From Acidobacteriota bacterium (GTDB lineage: Bacteria; Acidobacteriota; Terriglobia; Acidiferrales; UBA7541): DNA of 64,000 nt. The notes below the pieces were generated by a model, which saw only the letters and a program-made list of their open reading frames with translations, did no database searches and had not been told where the DNA came from. Numbering within the stretch: position 1 is the stretch's first letter; each line of letters begins with the position of its first letter. The DNA is taken from the NCBI GenBank assembly GCA_003223325.1, contig QHYS01000057.1, positions 79,538 through 143,537 of the forward strand, given 5' to 3'. The position numbers and the translations under genes are program-made. Of this stretch, positions 44,511 through 53,425 are shown piece by piece.

Positions 44511-46229
44511 CTACTTTTCCTCGGAAAGAATCTTTTGCAACTCCTTAGGTAGGGTGGGAACAAGCTCCTGGCGAAGCGCCATGGACCCGCCTTGCGAGGA
44601 GATAATATTGTTCTGCTGTCCCCACACAGTGTCCAGTGACGGATAGTCGATGCGGCTGTGCGCTCCGCGGCTTTCGCGCCGCGCCAAGGCGCTTCGCGTG
44701 ACCGCTTCTGAAATCGTCAGCATCGACTTCAAGTCCTGCGCCAAGTGCCAACCCGGGTTAAAAAGACGCGATCCCTGCACCTGAGCACGCTTGACACGCG
44801 CCTTCAGCTTCTCCAATTCGTTCAACGCCCGGCGCAGGTCCTCTTCATTGCGGAAGATTCCCACCAGCTTTTGCATCGTATCTTCCAAATCCCGATGGAT
44901 CTGAAAGGGGGATTCGCCACTTACATTCTGAAACGGAGCCAGCATTTCTTGCTCGGCCCCTTCGATCTGCGCTGAATCAATCGACGGCTGACTGATTTTT
45001 TTAGCGCATTGGGCGGCCGCCAAACCCGCCCGCCTTCCGAAGACCAGTAGGTCAGAAAGCGAATTGCCTCCCAGGCGGTTTGCGCCATGGAGTCCGGCTG
45101 CAACTTCGCCTGCGGCGAACAACCCCGGCACCGTCGCTGCTGCAGTTTCTGGATCGACGCGCACTCCCCCCATCATGTAGTGGCAAGTGGGTCCCACTTC
45201 CATCGGACCTTTGGTGATGTCCACGTCCGCCAATTCGAGGAACTGGTGATACATGCTGGGGAGTTTCTTCTTTACGTATTCCGCGGGCTTATGAGAAATA
45301 TCCAGGAACGCGCCGCCGTGTTCCGAGCCGCGGCCTTCACGTACTTCGGTATAGATGGCACGTGCTACGACGTCGCGTGTGGATAACTCCATCCGCTTCG
45401 GATCGTACTTCTCCATGAAGCGTTCGCCAGCCTTGTTCCGAAGAATGCCCCCCTCTCCGCGGACCGCCTCGGTAACCAGAATGCCTTGCACGCCCGGCGG
45501 CCACACCATGCCCGTGGGATGGAATTGAACGAACTCCATATCCTTCAGCTCGGCCCCGGCATCGTACGCGAGAGCCATTCCATCCGCCGTGTATTCCCAG
45601 GAGTTCGAAGTAACTTTGTAGATCTTTCCAAGCCCGCCCGTTGCTAGCACGACGGACTTGGCCTTAAAGACAACGAAGCGGCCCTGTTCGCGCCAATAGC
45701 CGAAGGCACCGGCAACTCGATCGCCGTCTTTAAGTAAGCGTGTGACGGCGAACTCCATGTACACGTCGATACCCAAACTGACGCCGCGATCCTGCAGCGT
45801 GCGGATCATCTCCAGGCCGGTGCGGTCGCCCACATGACACAAACGCTTGTATGTATGCCCGCCAAAGGCCCGTTGAAGGATCAGCCCGTCGGCAGTGCGG
45901 TCGAAAAGCGCGCCCCATTGCTCAAGTTCGCGAATACGGTCAGGAGCTTCTTGCGCATGGAGCTGGGCCATGCGCCAATGGTTAAGGAACTTGCCGCCGC
46001 GCATGGTGTCGCGGAAATGCGTTCGCCAGTCATCTGCACGGTCCACATTAGCCATGGCTGCTGCGATGCCACCTTCCGCCATGACGGTGTGAGCCTTACC
46101 AAGCAGGGATTTGCAAACCACGCCGACCGACGCTCCCTGACCCAACGCCTCGATAGCCGCGCGCAGACCGGCGCCACCCGCACCAATAATCAAGACATCA
46201 TGTTCGTGTGTTTCGAACTTTGTAGTCAC
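44511..46229 (-). CDS. sdhA: Succinate dehydrogenase flavoprotein subunit
   Basis: A 572-residue FAD enzyme oxidising succinate to fumarate. It has the dinucleotide motif VLIIGAGGAGLRAAIEA, the covalent-FAD His region AHTVMAEGGIAAAM, and the substrate region EFVQFHPTGMV with VTEAVRGEGGILRN. Catalytic residues continue in CHYMMGGVRVD and GLHGANRLGGNSLSDLLVFG. The start is GTG 46229, which overlaps the sdhC stop as GTGA; the in-frame extension upstream is sdhC sequence in another frame. It is followed by sdhB after 23 bases. Confidence 0.95.
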   Translation of the reverse strand: MTTKFETHEHDVLIIGAGGAGLRAAIEALGQGASVGVVCKSLLGKAHTVMAEGGIAAAMANVDRADDWRTHFRDTMRGGKFLNHWRMAQLHAQEAPDRIRELEQWGALFDRTADGLILQRAFGGHTYKRLCHVGDRTGLEMIRTLQDRGVSLGIDVYMEFAVTRLLKDGDRVAGAFGYWREQGRFVVFKAKSVVLATGGLGKIYKVTSNSWEYTADGMALAYDAGAELKDMEFVQFHPTGMVWPPGVQGILVTEAVRGEGGILRNKAGERFMEKYDPKRMELSTRDVVARAIYTEVREGRGSEHGGAFLDISHKPAEYVKKKLPSMYHQFLELADVDITKGPMEVGPTCHYMMGGVRVDPETAAATVPGLFAAGEVAAGLHGANRLGGNSLSDLLVFGRRAGLAAAQCAKKISQPSIDSAQIEGAEQEMLAPFQNVSGESPFQIHRDLEDTMQKLVGIFRNEEDLRRALNELEKLKARVKRAQVQGSRLFNPGWHLAQDLKSMLTISEAVTRSALARRESRGAHSRIDYPSLDTVWGQQNNIISSQGGSMALRQELVPTLPKELQKILSEEK

Positions 46230-46981
46230 AGGATTGTGATGTCCCGCAGCACTCCGGCCGCAACCAGCCGGATGTAAAGATCGGTGAGGCCGACAGAAAT
46301 CAAGCTGCACCAGGCATAGAGCATGTGCCTCTCGTTGAGAATGCTAATCCCTCGCCACCCTGCGTGCCGCGAAGATCCAAACGAGGCACAGGAGAAGCAA
46401 TCGACTTTCCCGCCAATCAGATGGCGCAGAGAGTGGCAGGAAAGCGTGTAGGTCGAAAGCAAAATCACGTTCACCAGCATGATGATGCTTCCCACGCCAA
46501 TGAAGAAGTGGCCGTCGAGGATAAATGCGACTAGGGCGTCGTACCAAAGAAAGCCCAGGATAATAAAAGCGGCGTATAAGAAGTAGCGATGCATGTTCTG
46601 GAGGATGAACGGGAACTTCGTCTCTCCGCAGTAGGAGCGCTTGCGCTCGCCGACCGCGCAGGCCGGCGGATCCATGAAATACGCGCGGTAGTAAGCCTTG
46701 CGGTAGTAGTAGCAGGTGGTGCGAAATCCCAGCGGAAAGACAAGGATCAGAAGCGCCGGAGACAGCGGCCAGAAATGGTGCTGCGGATCCATCAGCGGCG
46801 AATAGAAGGGCGAAAGATAGGGTCCCCAGGCATAATAGGCGCCCTCGAAAGCCCGGTACGTCGCATAAATACCGAATGCCCCTAAGAGCAGGGCCGCAGG
46901 CAGAATCTCAGTCCACCAGGCGTCCCGCCGAAGGGTACCTACAAAGTGGCCCTCACTAACTGTTACCGACTCCTCCGCCAT
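46226..46981 (-). CDS. sdhC: Succinate dehydrogenase membrane anchor subunit
   Basis: A 251-residue protein with about five membrane helices (EILPAALLLGAFGIYATYRA; PLSPALLILVFPLGFRTTCY; YFLYAAFIILGFLWYDALVA; GSIIMLVNVILLSTYTLSCH; LYAWCSLISVGLTDLYIRLV). Conserved His in LQNMHRYFLY and SCHSLRHLIGG are likely heme ligands. This single large anchor next to SdhA and SdhB matches the type seen in Acidobacteria and Actinobacteria and differs from the E. coli SdhC/SdhD pair. The ATG at 46981 is preferred; an in-frame GTG lies six codons earlier. Its stop overlaps the sdhA start. Confidence 0.85.
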   Translation of the reverse strand: MAEESVTVSEGHFVGTLRRDAWWTEILPAALLLGAFGIYATYRAFEGAYYAWGPYLSPFYSPLMDPQHHFWPLSPALLILVFPLGFRTTCYYYRKAYYRAYFMDPPACAVGERKRSYCGETKFPFILQNMHRYFLYAAFIILGFLWYDALVAFILDGHFFIGVGSIIMLVNVILLSTYTLSCHSLRHLIGGKVDCFSCASFGSSRHAGWRGISILNERHMLYAWCSLISVGLTDLYIRLVAAGVLRDITIL

Positions 46982-47435
46982 GTCGTTATCGGCCCCCACA
47001 TTCTAGTGTCGAACGGAAAATTCCCCAGCCTGCTTCTGGCACACGTACTGCAGCCGGCCATGCCCCAGCCCGTGGGTGTGTCGGGCATCCGAAAAGATCA
47101 CAGGACTGTGGATTACCTGGTGCAAGAGCAGTTCGAGAAAGAAGCGATCGCAAACACTCAGAACTCGCACACGCCCTGTATACAGAAGTCCCTTTACGCC
47201 GACCAACAAAAATACGATGTCGGATTAGTGGCTGTCAAGCGCGGGCCTACTCCTCTGCTCCGCTGCTCCTGGCGGGCAAGCTCATTTTGCTCCAAATCTT
47301 GCTTAGCTCTAGCCAAAGGCAACGTCAATTAGCAAACTCTTTGCTTCTTAGGTGACCTTCGAAGGACTACCTCTAGGAAGGACTACCGCACGTGATCACC
47401 AAAAGGGGGACTACGATTGTCACTCATTTCTAGCC
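46982..47435. other. Intergenic interval upstream of the sdh operon
   Basis: About 450 bases with no supported gene. It should hold the sdh promoter on the minus strand. Short plus-strand frames here encode nothing recognisable. Confidence 0.4.
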
Positions 47436-48563
47436 TTACGAGGCGCTTGCACCGGCGACGAACTGACGTACGCGTCCGCCGATCGTGGTCGCGACGGCAG
47501 TGACTGGCTGTTGTGGAACTGGCGAAGGCGGCGTAGGCCCGTGGTTCTGAAACACCAAGCATCGCCTGTCGCTATCCCAGTCGATGCATACCACATCGCC
47601 GAGTTCGACCTGCCCAGAGGCGAGCAAGTTAGCGAGCGGCGAAACCACTTGCCGGGCAATAGCGCGTTTCAAATGCCGTGCTCCATACCTTAGGTCTGTG
47701 CCTTCGCGCAAGAGGAAGGCTCTCGCATCTGGCGTCACGCGGAACATGAAGGGCACGCGGCCTGCATCCAACACCTGCTGCTGCACAACTGCCAGTTCGA
47801 TATCAAGGATCTCTCCGAGTTGCTCCGGTTGAAGCTGGTGAAAAACAACGACGCGGTCGAGCCGGTTCATGAACTCCGGCGAAAATCTGCGTCGGGCTGC
47901 TTCTAGCGCCGAGCGTTCGAGTTTTACGTTTAGGCCATCGGCTGATTCGGCGGATGGTTCAACAAATCCCATCCCCTTGCTCACCAAAGCGGCGATTTCG
48001 CGTGCTCCCAGATTGGAAGTCAGAAAGATAATGGTCTGCGAAAGATCCACGCGACGCGTGTCGCCCAGCGTCAGAGTGGCCTTGTCCAGGATGCCCAACA
48101 GTAATTGCCAGAAAGCATCGCTGGCCTTTTCTATTTCGTCAAAGAGTAAAAGGCTGAGTTTGAGCTTATCGGTATGATACTGACTCAGTCTTTCCTCGGT
48201 GATGAGAGGGTGAGTGTCCCTGTGCCCCAGGTAGCCGGGGGGCGAGCCAATGAGTTTGGCAATTTCATGCGAATGCTGAAATTCCGCGCAGTCGATTTTA
48301 AGAACTGCTCTTTTTTCGCCGAATAAAACTTCTGCCGCGGCCTCGACGATGCACGTCTTTCCTGATCCAGTGGGTCCTAAAAACAGCAGATTGCCCACCG
48401 GACGCCCGGACGCATTCAGGCCCGCGCAGAACACCTGAAAAACCGCCACTAGCGCCTCGATCGCCTCGTCTTGTCCTACGATTCTGCAGCGAAGGGCGGC
48501 CTCAAATTCTTGCAGCTGCGGGCTCCGTTTGGTGGGATCAAGTACTCGACCCTGAATACTCAT
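47436..48563 (-). CDS. Single-ring Clp/Hsp100-type AAA+ ATPase
   Basis: A 375-residue AAA+ protein like the second ATPase ring of ClpA/ClpB. Motifs in order: IVGQDEAIEALVAVF, Walker A GPTGSGKT, pore loop GYLG in PPGYLGHRDTHPL, Walker B LLLFDEIEKA, sensor 1 TIIFLTSNLGA, Arg finger FMNRLDRVVVF and the small helical domain with sensor 2 GARHLKRAI. There is no N-terminal substrate domain or first ring, and no clear ClpP-binding loop. The C-terminal 50 residues are Pro/Thr-rich. AGGAGAG precedes the ATG. It is divergent from the gas-vesicle operon, 398 bases away, where a GvpN-type AAA+ protein would be expected; it may serve as an unfoldase or assembly factor there. That link is inference. Confidence 0.85.
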   Translation of the reverse strand: MSIQGRVLDPTKRSPQLQEFEAALRCRIVGQDEAIEALVAVFQVFCAGLNASGRPVGNLLFLGPTGSGKTCIVEAAAEVLFGEKRAVLKIDCAEFQHSHEIAKLIGSPPGYLGHRDTHPLITEERLSQYHTDKLKLSLLLFDEIEKASDAFWQLLLGILDKATLTLGDTRRVDLSQTIIFLTSNLGAREIAALVSKGMGFVEPSAESADGLNVKLERSALEAARRRFSPEFMNRLDRVVVFHQLQPEQLGEILDIELAVVQQQVLDAGRVPFMFRVTPDARAFLLREGTDLRYGARHLKRAIARQVVSPLANLLASGQVELGDVVCIDWDSDRRCLVFQNHGPTPPSPVPQQPVTAVATTIGGRVRQFVAGASAS

Positions 48564-48961
48564 TGCGCTCTCCTGAAGAGACCGCGTTTCCGTGCGGAAC
48601 TCTTGCCGAAAAGCGTGTGCGGATTCTTCCTGGATCGTGAGCTTCTTTCATCTCCACCCACGATTTCCCTCTGAGTCTGCATCCAAAGGCAGCAGGTGAG
48701 AATCCGGTGTAAACCCACAGAATGGGCGTAAAACGCTGGCCTCTCATCCCTACTGGACACGTATTTCTCGCGAGAACGAGACCCGAGAAAGGCTCAGTCA
48801 AAGTACCGATAAACTCCCGATGCGAAGACACAACTCACTCAAAAAGGGTCGTTTCGGTCATACCCCGTGCGCCTAGTACGGATTGTTCCCCACCGTGCGT
48901 GAAGCTCATGACGGGTGCAACCCATCTTTTGCTGGGCGTTCGCCTTGTCTAGAATGGCCGG
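48564..48961. other. Divergent promoter region between the AAA+ gene and the gas-vesicle operon
   Basis: About 400 bases that must carry promoters in both directions. I found no consensus sigma-70 or sigma-54 pair and no gene. Short frames on both strands are not protein-like. Confidence 0.4.
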
Positions 48962-50890
48962 GTGTCGAAGTTGACCCTATTTATTGGCAAGGGGGGCGTT
49001 GGTAAGACGACGATTTCGGCCGCCTACGCCTTGCATCATGCGATGCGGAACAGGACAAGATCCGTGCTCCTGCTCTCGACGGACCCGGCCCACTCCCTTT
49101 CGGACATCTTTGGTCAAGCGCTCGTTGATCGCCCCCAAAAGCTACGCCTGGCTCCCAAGGCGCGGCTAGACGTCTGGCAGGTCGACGCCGAGAAGCAGTT
49201 TCACGCTTTTCTGAGCCGGCACAAGGAAAGGCTCCTCTCGATACTCGAGACTGGCTCCATCTTCTCCCGCGCCGATATTGAACCTTTGTTGGAAACGACG
49301 CTCCCAGGAATGGCTGAAATGGCCTCCCTTCTCGCCATCGCTGACGCCCTGGCCTCTGGCAAATATGATCAGATCGTGGTGGACACCGCTCCCATAGGGC
49401 ACACTTTGAGGCTTTTCGCGTTACCACAATATTTCTCGAGTTTTCTCGACATCCTGGAGTTGGCTGCCAGCCGTGATCGGCTCTTGGCCGAACTCTTCGG
49501 CGGCGCCGTACCAGGCGCTTCGAATCCTCTGGTGGAGGAGTGGCGACGCATGGTGGAGACGGTCAGGGCGGAACTGCTCAGCAATGCGGAGATTTTTTTG
49601 GTGACTACGCCTGAAAGATTTTCTTTCAATGTGTCCCAGCGAGCTATCATCGCGCTCCGTTCGCTCTCACCTGATGTGGACCTTACGGGCATCGTTTTGA
49701 ACAGGGCCGTGCTCGGATCCCAGCACTGCCGAATTTGCCGTCTGCGACACGAGGCAACTTGTACTGCACGCGTTTTTTTTCGGCGTCATTTTCCCTCAAA
49801 AAGCATTTACATCGCCGAAGACGCCGGCGCGCCGGTAATGGGGGCGCGGCTCCGAGACTTTGGTGGCCATATCTTTGCAGGCACGAGCTTTACGTGGAAA
49901 GCCGCCTCGCCAAAGTCAAGGGTTCGTGCGCTGCCGCTATCGCGCGTAGAGTGGCCGATTTTGGATCGAAATCTCTCCATGGTTTTGGGCAAAGGGGGAG
50001 TCGGGAAGACAACGATTTCCGCGGCCCTCGGTTGTAGTTCCCGGCTCCGCAGTAGTGAAGCGGTCGATATTTGCTCGGTCGACCCAGCCCCTTCTTTGGA
50101 CGACGTCTTCCAGACTGAGATCTCAGATCAACCCCGTTCCGTTCTGGGGGATGCGAAATTTCGCGCGTCGGAGATGGATGCTGTCGCTGTATTCAGAAGT
50201 TGGGCTGGCCGCGTAAAGCAGATGATCAACCAGGCCACTTCTGGCGAAGCATCGAGCGTGCACGTCGATCTCTGGTTCGAGCGCCAGCTCTTTTCGCAGC
50301 TTCTCGAAAGCGTTCCGCCGGGACTGGATGAAATCCTCGCCGTGCTGCGCGTATTCGACCTGGTGCGCGGCCGTGCGAGCCGGGTGTTGATTGACATGGC
50401 CCCCACCGGCCATGCTCTCGATCTTCTGCGCACGCCTGATCGCATCCTGGTCTGGACCAAGCTATTATTGATAAGTCTGGCTCACCACCGTACACTCGCT
50501 CTGGCGCGTGATGCTGGGGTCAAAATCGCGGAACTGGGGAAGAGTGTCCGCGAGTTGGTGGAGTTTCTGAAAAACTCGCGGCAAACTTGCGTCTACGTCG
50601 TTATGCTTCCGGAAGCGCTGCCTGACAGACAAACCGAGCGGCTCATCGCCGAACTCTCCAAGCTGCGCCTTTCCACCGCAGCCATATTTGTCAATCGCGT
50701 TCTGTTCAAGGAAGACGTGGGCAAGTGCCGTCGATGTACGCGCAGGCGCCAATGGCAGCTCAGTACGCTCCGTCAGTTGTCGGCGCGTCATTCGCAGATT
50801 CCGTTGTACGTGGTGCGAGATTTTGCCCATGAGATTGCGGGTAAGAGGGCGCTCCGCACCTTCGTGGGTGAGTTATGGCGCCTGGCGTGA
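48962..50890 (+). CDS. Tandem ArsA/GET3-type ATPase at the head of the gas-vesicle operon
   Basis: A 642-residue protein made of two ArsA/GET3-like halves. Each half has a deviant Walker A with the signature Lys (FIGKGGVGKTT near residue 8; VLGKGGVGKTT near 340). Each also has a switch I (STDPAHSLSDIF; SVDPAPSLDDVF) and a switch II (DTAPIGHTLRLF; DMAPTGHALDLL). Cys pairs occur in each half (CRICRLRHEATC; CRRCTRR). Arsenite-pump genes are absent; instead gvp genes follow directly, the first overlapping by 16 bases. The GET3 branch carries tail-anchored or hydrophobic proteins, so a chaperone for the very hydrophobic Gvp shell proteins is an attractive inference. The start is GTG. Confidence 0.88.
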   Translation: MSKLTLFIGKGGVGKTTISAAYALHHAMRNRTRSVLLLSTDPAHSLSDIFGQALVDRPQKLRLAPKARLDVWQVDAEKQFHAFLSRHKERLLSILETGSIFSRADIEPLLETTLPGMAEMASLLAIADALASGKYDQIVVDTAPIGHTLRLFALPQYFSSFLDILELAASRDRLLAELFGGAVPGASNPLVEEWRRMVETVRAELLSNAEIFLVTTPERFSFNVSQRAIIALRSLSPDVDLTGIVLNRAVLGSQHCRICRLRHEATCTARVFFRRHFPSKSIYIAEDAGAPVMGARLRDFGGHIFAGTSFTWKAASPKSRVRALPLSRVEWPILDRNLSMVLGKGGVGKTTISAALGCSSRLRSSEAVDICSVDPAPSLDDVFQTEISDQPRSVLGDAKFRASEMDAVAVFRSWAGRVKQMINQATSGEASSVHVDLWFERQLFSQLLESVPPGLDEILAVLRVFDLVRGRASRVLIDMAPTGHALDLLRTPDRILVWTKLLLISLAHHRTLALARDAGVKIAELGKSVRELVEFLKNSRQTCVYVVMLPEALPDRQTERLIAELSKLRLSTAAIFVNRVLFKEDVGKCRRCTRRRQWQLSTLRQLSARHSQIPLYVVRDFAHEIAGKRALRTFVGELWRLA

Positions 50891-51687
50891 GGCTCAATCG
50901 GCTTTCCAGGCCCGTTCGACGCGCTCAGTCACAGGCTAGGGTCATTCACCTATATGGCCTGACGCAGGCCCCTGGTCCCTCCGCCGAATTGTTTCGCAGT
51001 TTAAAGGGCGTCGATGGAACCGCCCCCGTGGAACCGATTGCTTGCGGCGGCCTCATCTGCTGGATCAGCCGGGTGCCCGAAACCGAGTTCGCTCTGAATC
51101 TCTCGGAGAATATGCAAGATCTTGATTGGCTTGCCGAAGCCACGACGCGGCACCAGCTGGTCCTTTCCACGATTGCTCTGGCCGCGGACGTTCTGCCGGC
51201 ACGTTTCGGAATAGAATTCCTCGACGACAAATCGCTCCAGTCTCATATCGGTAGCAGGCAAGCTGTTTTGAAGGCCGATCTCGATCGCATACGCGGCAAG
51301 GAGGAGTGGGACGTTAAGGTTCTTGCGCTGCCGGCGGCACCTATGCTTAGGAAGAAAGCTCGTAGCGGAAAGGAATACCTGCAGGCGAAATCTGCGCTGT
51401 CTCATCGAACGGTTGAGCGGGCCAGCCCCGAGTTACTGGATTTCGCCAAAGCGCTGCGATCGATCGCAGACGACGTCGCAGAAGGGGGAAAGTTCGCTGC
51501 GGCCAGGCGTGACCTGGAATTTCACAAGACGGTCCTGCTGAAGCGGGTGGATCGCAAGAAACTGGAAAGCTTCGTCCGCAGTTATTCTAGAAAATGGAAA
51601 AATAAACGGCGGATCGAGTGTTCCGGGCCTTGGCCGCCGTTTTCGTTCGTTTCGCAGCCGAAATCGTCTGGATCGAGCGATGACTGA
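50875..51687 (+). CDS. gvpL: Gas vesicle protein GvpL/GvpF family (copy 1)
   Basis: A 270-residue GvpF/L protein. After about 20 basic residues it starts the conserved core VIHLYGLTQAPGP, continues through CGGLICWISRVPETEF and VLPARFGIEFLDDKSLQSHI, and ends with the signature SGPWPPFSFV. GvpF/L proteins bind GvpA and help nucleate the vesicle. It overlaps the ArsA-like gene by 16 bases and gvpS by 8, so the three are coupled. Assignment to GvpL in preference to GvpF rests on its place next to gvpS, as in the Bacillus megaterium order L-S-K-J. Confidence 0.88.
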   Translation: MAPGVRLNRLSRPVRRAQSQARVIHLYGLTQAPGPSAELFRSLKGVDGTAPVEPIACGGLICWISRVPETEFALNLSENMQDLDWLAEATTRHQLVLSTIALAADVLPARFGIEFLDDKSLQSHIGSRQAVLKADLDRIRGKEEWDVKVLALPAAPMLRKKARSGKEYLQAKSALSHRTVERASPELLDFAKALRSIADDVAEGGKFAAARRDLEFHKTVLLKRVDRKKLESFVRSYSRKWKNKRRIECSGPWPPFSFVSQPKSSGSSDD

Positions 51688-51934
51688 AAAAACGGCCGAG
51701 ATCGTTCTCTTTGGCAATGAAGAGTCCGCAGATCTGACGCTGCTGGATTTGATCGATCACGTGCTCAACACGGGTGTGATCATTCGCGGCAATCTGGTGC
51801 TCTCGCTGGCAGGTGTGGATTTGGTTTATCTGGGCCTAGACCTCATCGTGAGCTCCGTCGAGACAGCGCTGCGCCACATGTCAACGCCCGGCTGGACAGA
51901 ACGTCCGGCTCTCGGTCGCCAGCCAAAGAGTTAA
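51680..51934 (+). CDS. gvpS: Gas vesicle protein GvpS (GvpA superfamily)
   Basis: An 84-residue GvpA-superfamily protein. The core LTLLDLIDHVLNTGVIIRGN followed by LSLAGVDLVYLGLDLIVSSV matches the GvpS pattern (GVDLVYLDLRVLISSVE in Bacillus), not the GvpA shell pattern, which has VIDAWVR and EARVVVAS. The C-terminal 20 residues are polar. It overlaps the upstream gvpF/L gene by 8 bases. GvpS is a minor protein probably needed at nucleation or the conical ends of vesicles. Confidence 0.88.
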   Translation: MTEKTAEIVLFGNEESADLTLLDLIDHVLNTGVIIRGNLVLSLAGVDLVYLGLDLIVSSVETALRHMSTPGWTERPALGRQPKS

Positions 51935-51964
51935 AAAGGGGCGGTAGTACCACATCACAAGCCC

Positions 51965-52609
51965 GTGCTCGCTTATTGCATCGCCGAACAACAGAGTCAA
52001 ATCCGCTTACCCCCTCGCGGAGTGGAGGGAGCACGGATTGAGGGAATCGACGTGGGTATGCTGCGCTGTTTTGTGTCTGATTTCGATGCGCGCATGCATC
52101 AAGGGCACTTTCCTGAAATGGTGAAAGATTTCAGCCAAGTCTTGCAAAGGATCTTCGAGCAAGCCTCTATCATCCCCTTTCGCTTCCCGACAGTCGTCGA
52201 AAGCGAAGAGGTTTTGAGGCAATTCGTAGAAGGCCGATCCGTGGACTACCGCAGCGCCTTGCATCAATTGCGCAACAAGGTCCAAATGGATCTCCGTGTC
52301 ACGCTCGAGTCCGGCGGCACACCTGAATACTCGATGCAATCGGGCAGAAGCTATCTCGAACATCGGCGGGCGCGATACCAAGAGGCCCAGTCCATTCTGA
52401 AGGAATTCCGGCGCGCCTCTGATTCGCTTGCCGAAAAATGGGTTCAGCACGATACGCCATCCGGAATTCGCGGTTTTGCGCTCGTGGATCGTTCGTCGCT
52501 CCCTGTCTTCTTAGAGAAAATCGGCCGCGTAGTGACACCTGGGGGAATTTCTGCACGCATCACGGGCCCTTGGCCTCCGAGTGAATTTGTAGAAACCGCA
52601 CATGAATGA
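51965..52609 (+). CDS. gvpL: Gas vesicle protein GvpF/GvpL family (copy 2)
   Basis: A 214-residue protein, shorter than copy 1 at the N-terminus but with the family core. It starts VLAYCIAEQ (GTG start), continues through IIPFRFPTVVESEEVLRQFV, and ends with the signature ARITGPWPPSEFV. The N-terminal domain is reduced, so it may have a specialised role. The next gene, gvpK, overlaps by 8 bases. Multiple GvpF/L paralogues per cluster are normal. Confidence 0.85.
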   Translation: MLAYCIAEQQSQIRLPPRGVEGARIEGIDVGMLRCFVSDFDARMHQGHFPEMVKDFSQVLQRIFEQASIIPFRFPTVVESEEVLRQFVEGRSVDYRSALHQLRNKVQMDLRVTLESGGTPEYSMQSGRSYLEHRRARYQEAQSILKEFRRASDSLAEKWVQHDTPSGIRGFALVDRSSLPVFLEKIGRVVTPGGISARITGPWPPSEFVETAHE

Positions 52610-52934
52610 GAAGCCGTTCAGGAAAGATTCGCCGGAAGACTCCGGCGTCCGAGAAGGGGCCGCCTCGGTCCCCGCCCGCATCGAGCTGTCCCCCGATAAT
52701 GTTGAACAGGGACTCGCCAAGCTCGTTCTTACCCTGATCGATTTCTTGCGGCAATTGCTGGAGCGACAGGCCATCCGCCGCATGGAGGGGGGGACGGTCA
52801 GCGATCAGGAAATCGAGCAGATGGGTGAGGCCTTGATGAAGCTGGAAGCCAAGATCGCCGAGCTTGCTGAACAATTCGGCCTTTCGCCTTCCGACTTGAA
52901 TATCGACCTGGGCCCATTAGGCCATCTTCGCTAA
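52602..52934 (+). CDS. gvpK: Gas vesicle protein GvpK
   Basis: A 110-residue protein matching GvpK: IELSPDNVEQGLAKLVLTLI, then DFLRQLLERQAIRRMEGG, VSDQEIEQMGEALMKLEAKI and the C-terminal FGLSPSDLNIDLGPLG. GvpK is a helical minor protein essential for vesicle formation in species tested. It overlaps the upstream gvpF/L gene by 8 bases and is followed after 165 bases by gvpJ. Confidence 0.95.
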   Translation: MNEKPFRKDSPEDSGVREGAASVPARIELSPDNVEQGLAKLVLTLIDFLRQLLERQAIRRMEGGTVSDQEIEQMGEALMKLEAKIAELAEQFGLSPSDLNIDLGPLGHLR

Positions 52935-53099
52935 GAACCAAGTCTCGCCGTTCCAAGTTGTTGAAAAAGCAAATACTTTCTTCGAGGCATACAGGGAAAC
53001 ACTTATTGACGCATTTTTGTATGGCTACTACTATCCCGCCCTTCGTCCTCTGGACGGGATCTGCACGTCTAAACCCGCCCAAAAAGAGAGCGCGATTCT

Positions 53100-53405
53100 A
53101 TGGAGAAAGTGCCATCTATCTCTGGAACGACGAACCTTGTAGACATTTTGGATCGCGTTCTCGATAAGGGTCTGGTCATTGCCGGAGATATCCGTATCTC
53201 GCTTGCAAACGTCGAGTTACTCACGATTCGCATTCGCTTAGTGATTTGTTCTGTTGATAAGGCCGAGCAGATGGGGCTGAACTGGTGGAAATACGACCCG
53301 CATTTGACGCTGCAAGGCCCGCTACCCGCCACGCTCCCACAAGCCCAGCGAGTTGCTCGCCGACCAGGAGCTTCGAGAGCAGCGAAGCCTAGACGGAGAG
53401 TCTAA
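53100..53405 (+). CDS. gvpJ: Gas vesicle protein GvpJ (GvpA superfamily)
   Basis: A 101-residue GvpA-superfamily protein. Core: [20 protein letters not shown] and RISLANVELLTIRIRLVICS. The following VDKAEQMGLNWWKYDPHL is the GvpJ hallmark (DKAKEIGMDWWENDPYL in Bacillus), which separates it from the shell protein GvpA. The C-terminal 25 residues are Arg/Ala-rich. It precedes gvpA by 20 bases. GvpJ is thought to act at nucleation or the cone tips. Confidence 0.92.
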   Translation: MEKVPSISGTTNLVDILDRVLDKGLVIAGDIRISLANVELLTIRIRLVICSVDKAEQMGLNWWKYDPHLTLQGPLPATLPQAQRVARRPGASRAAKPRRRV

Positions 53406-53425
53406 TTTAGAGGAGGACGGTCCTA

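Noticed and set aside
48538..48831. 97-codon minus-strand frame in the divergent promoter region
   Set aside because: Not protein-like and overlaps the start of the Clp-type gene.
48962..50890. Arsenite-efflux ATPase ArsA as the literal function
   Set aside because: No arsB, arsD, arsR or acr3 nearby; the overlap with gvp genes argues for a gas-vesicle role.
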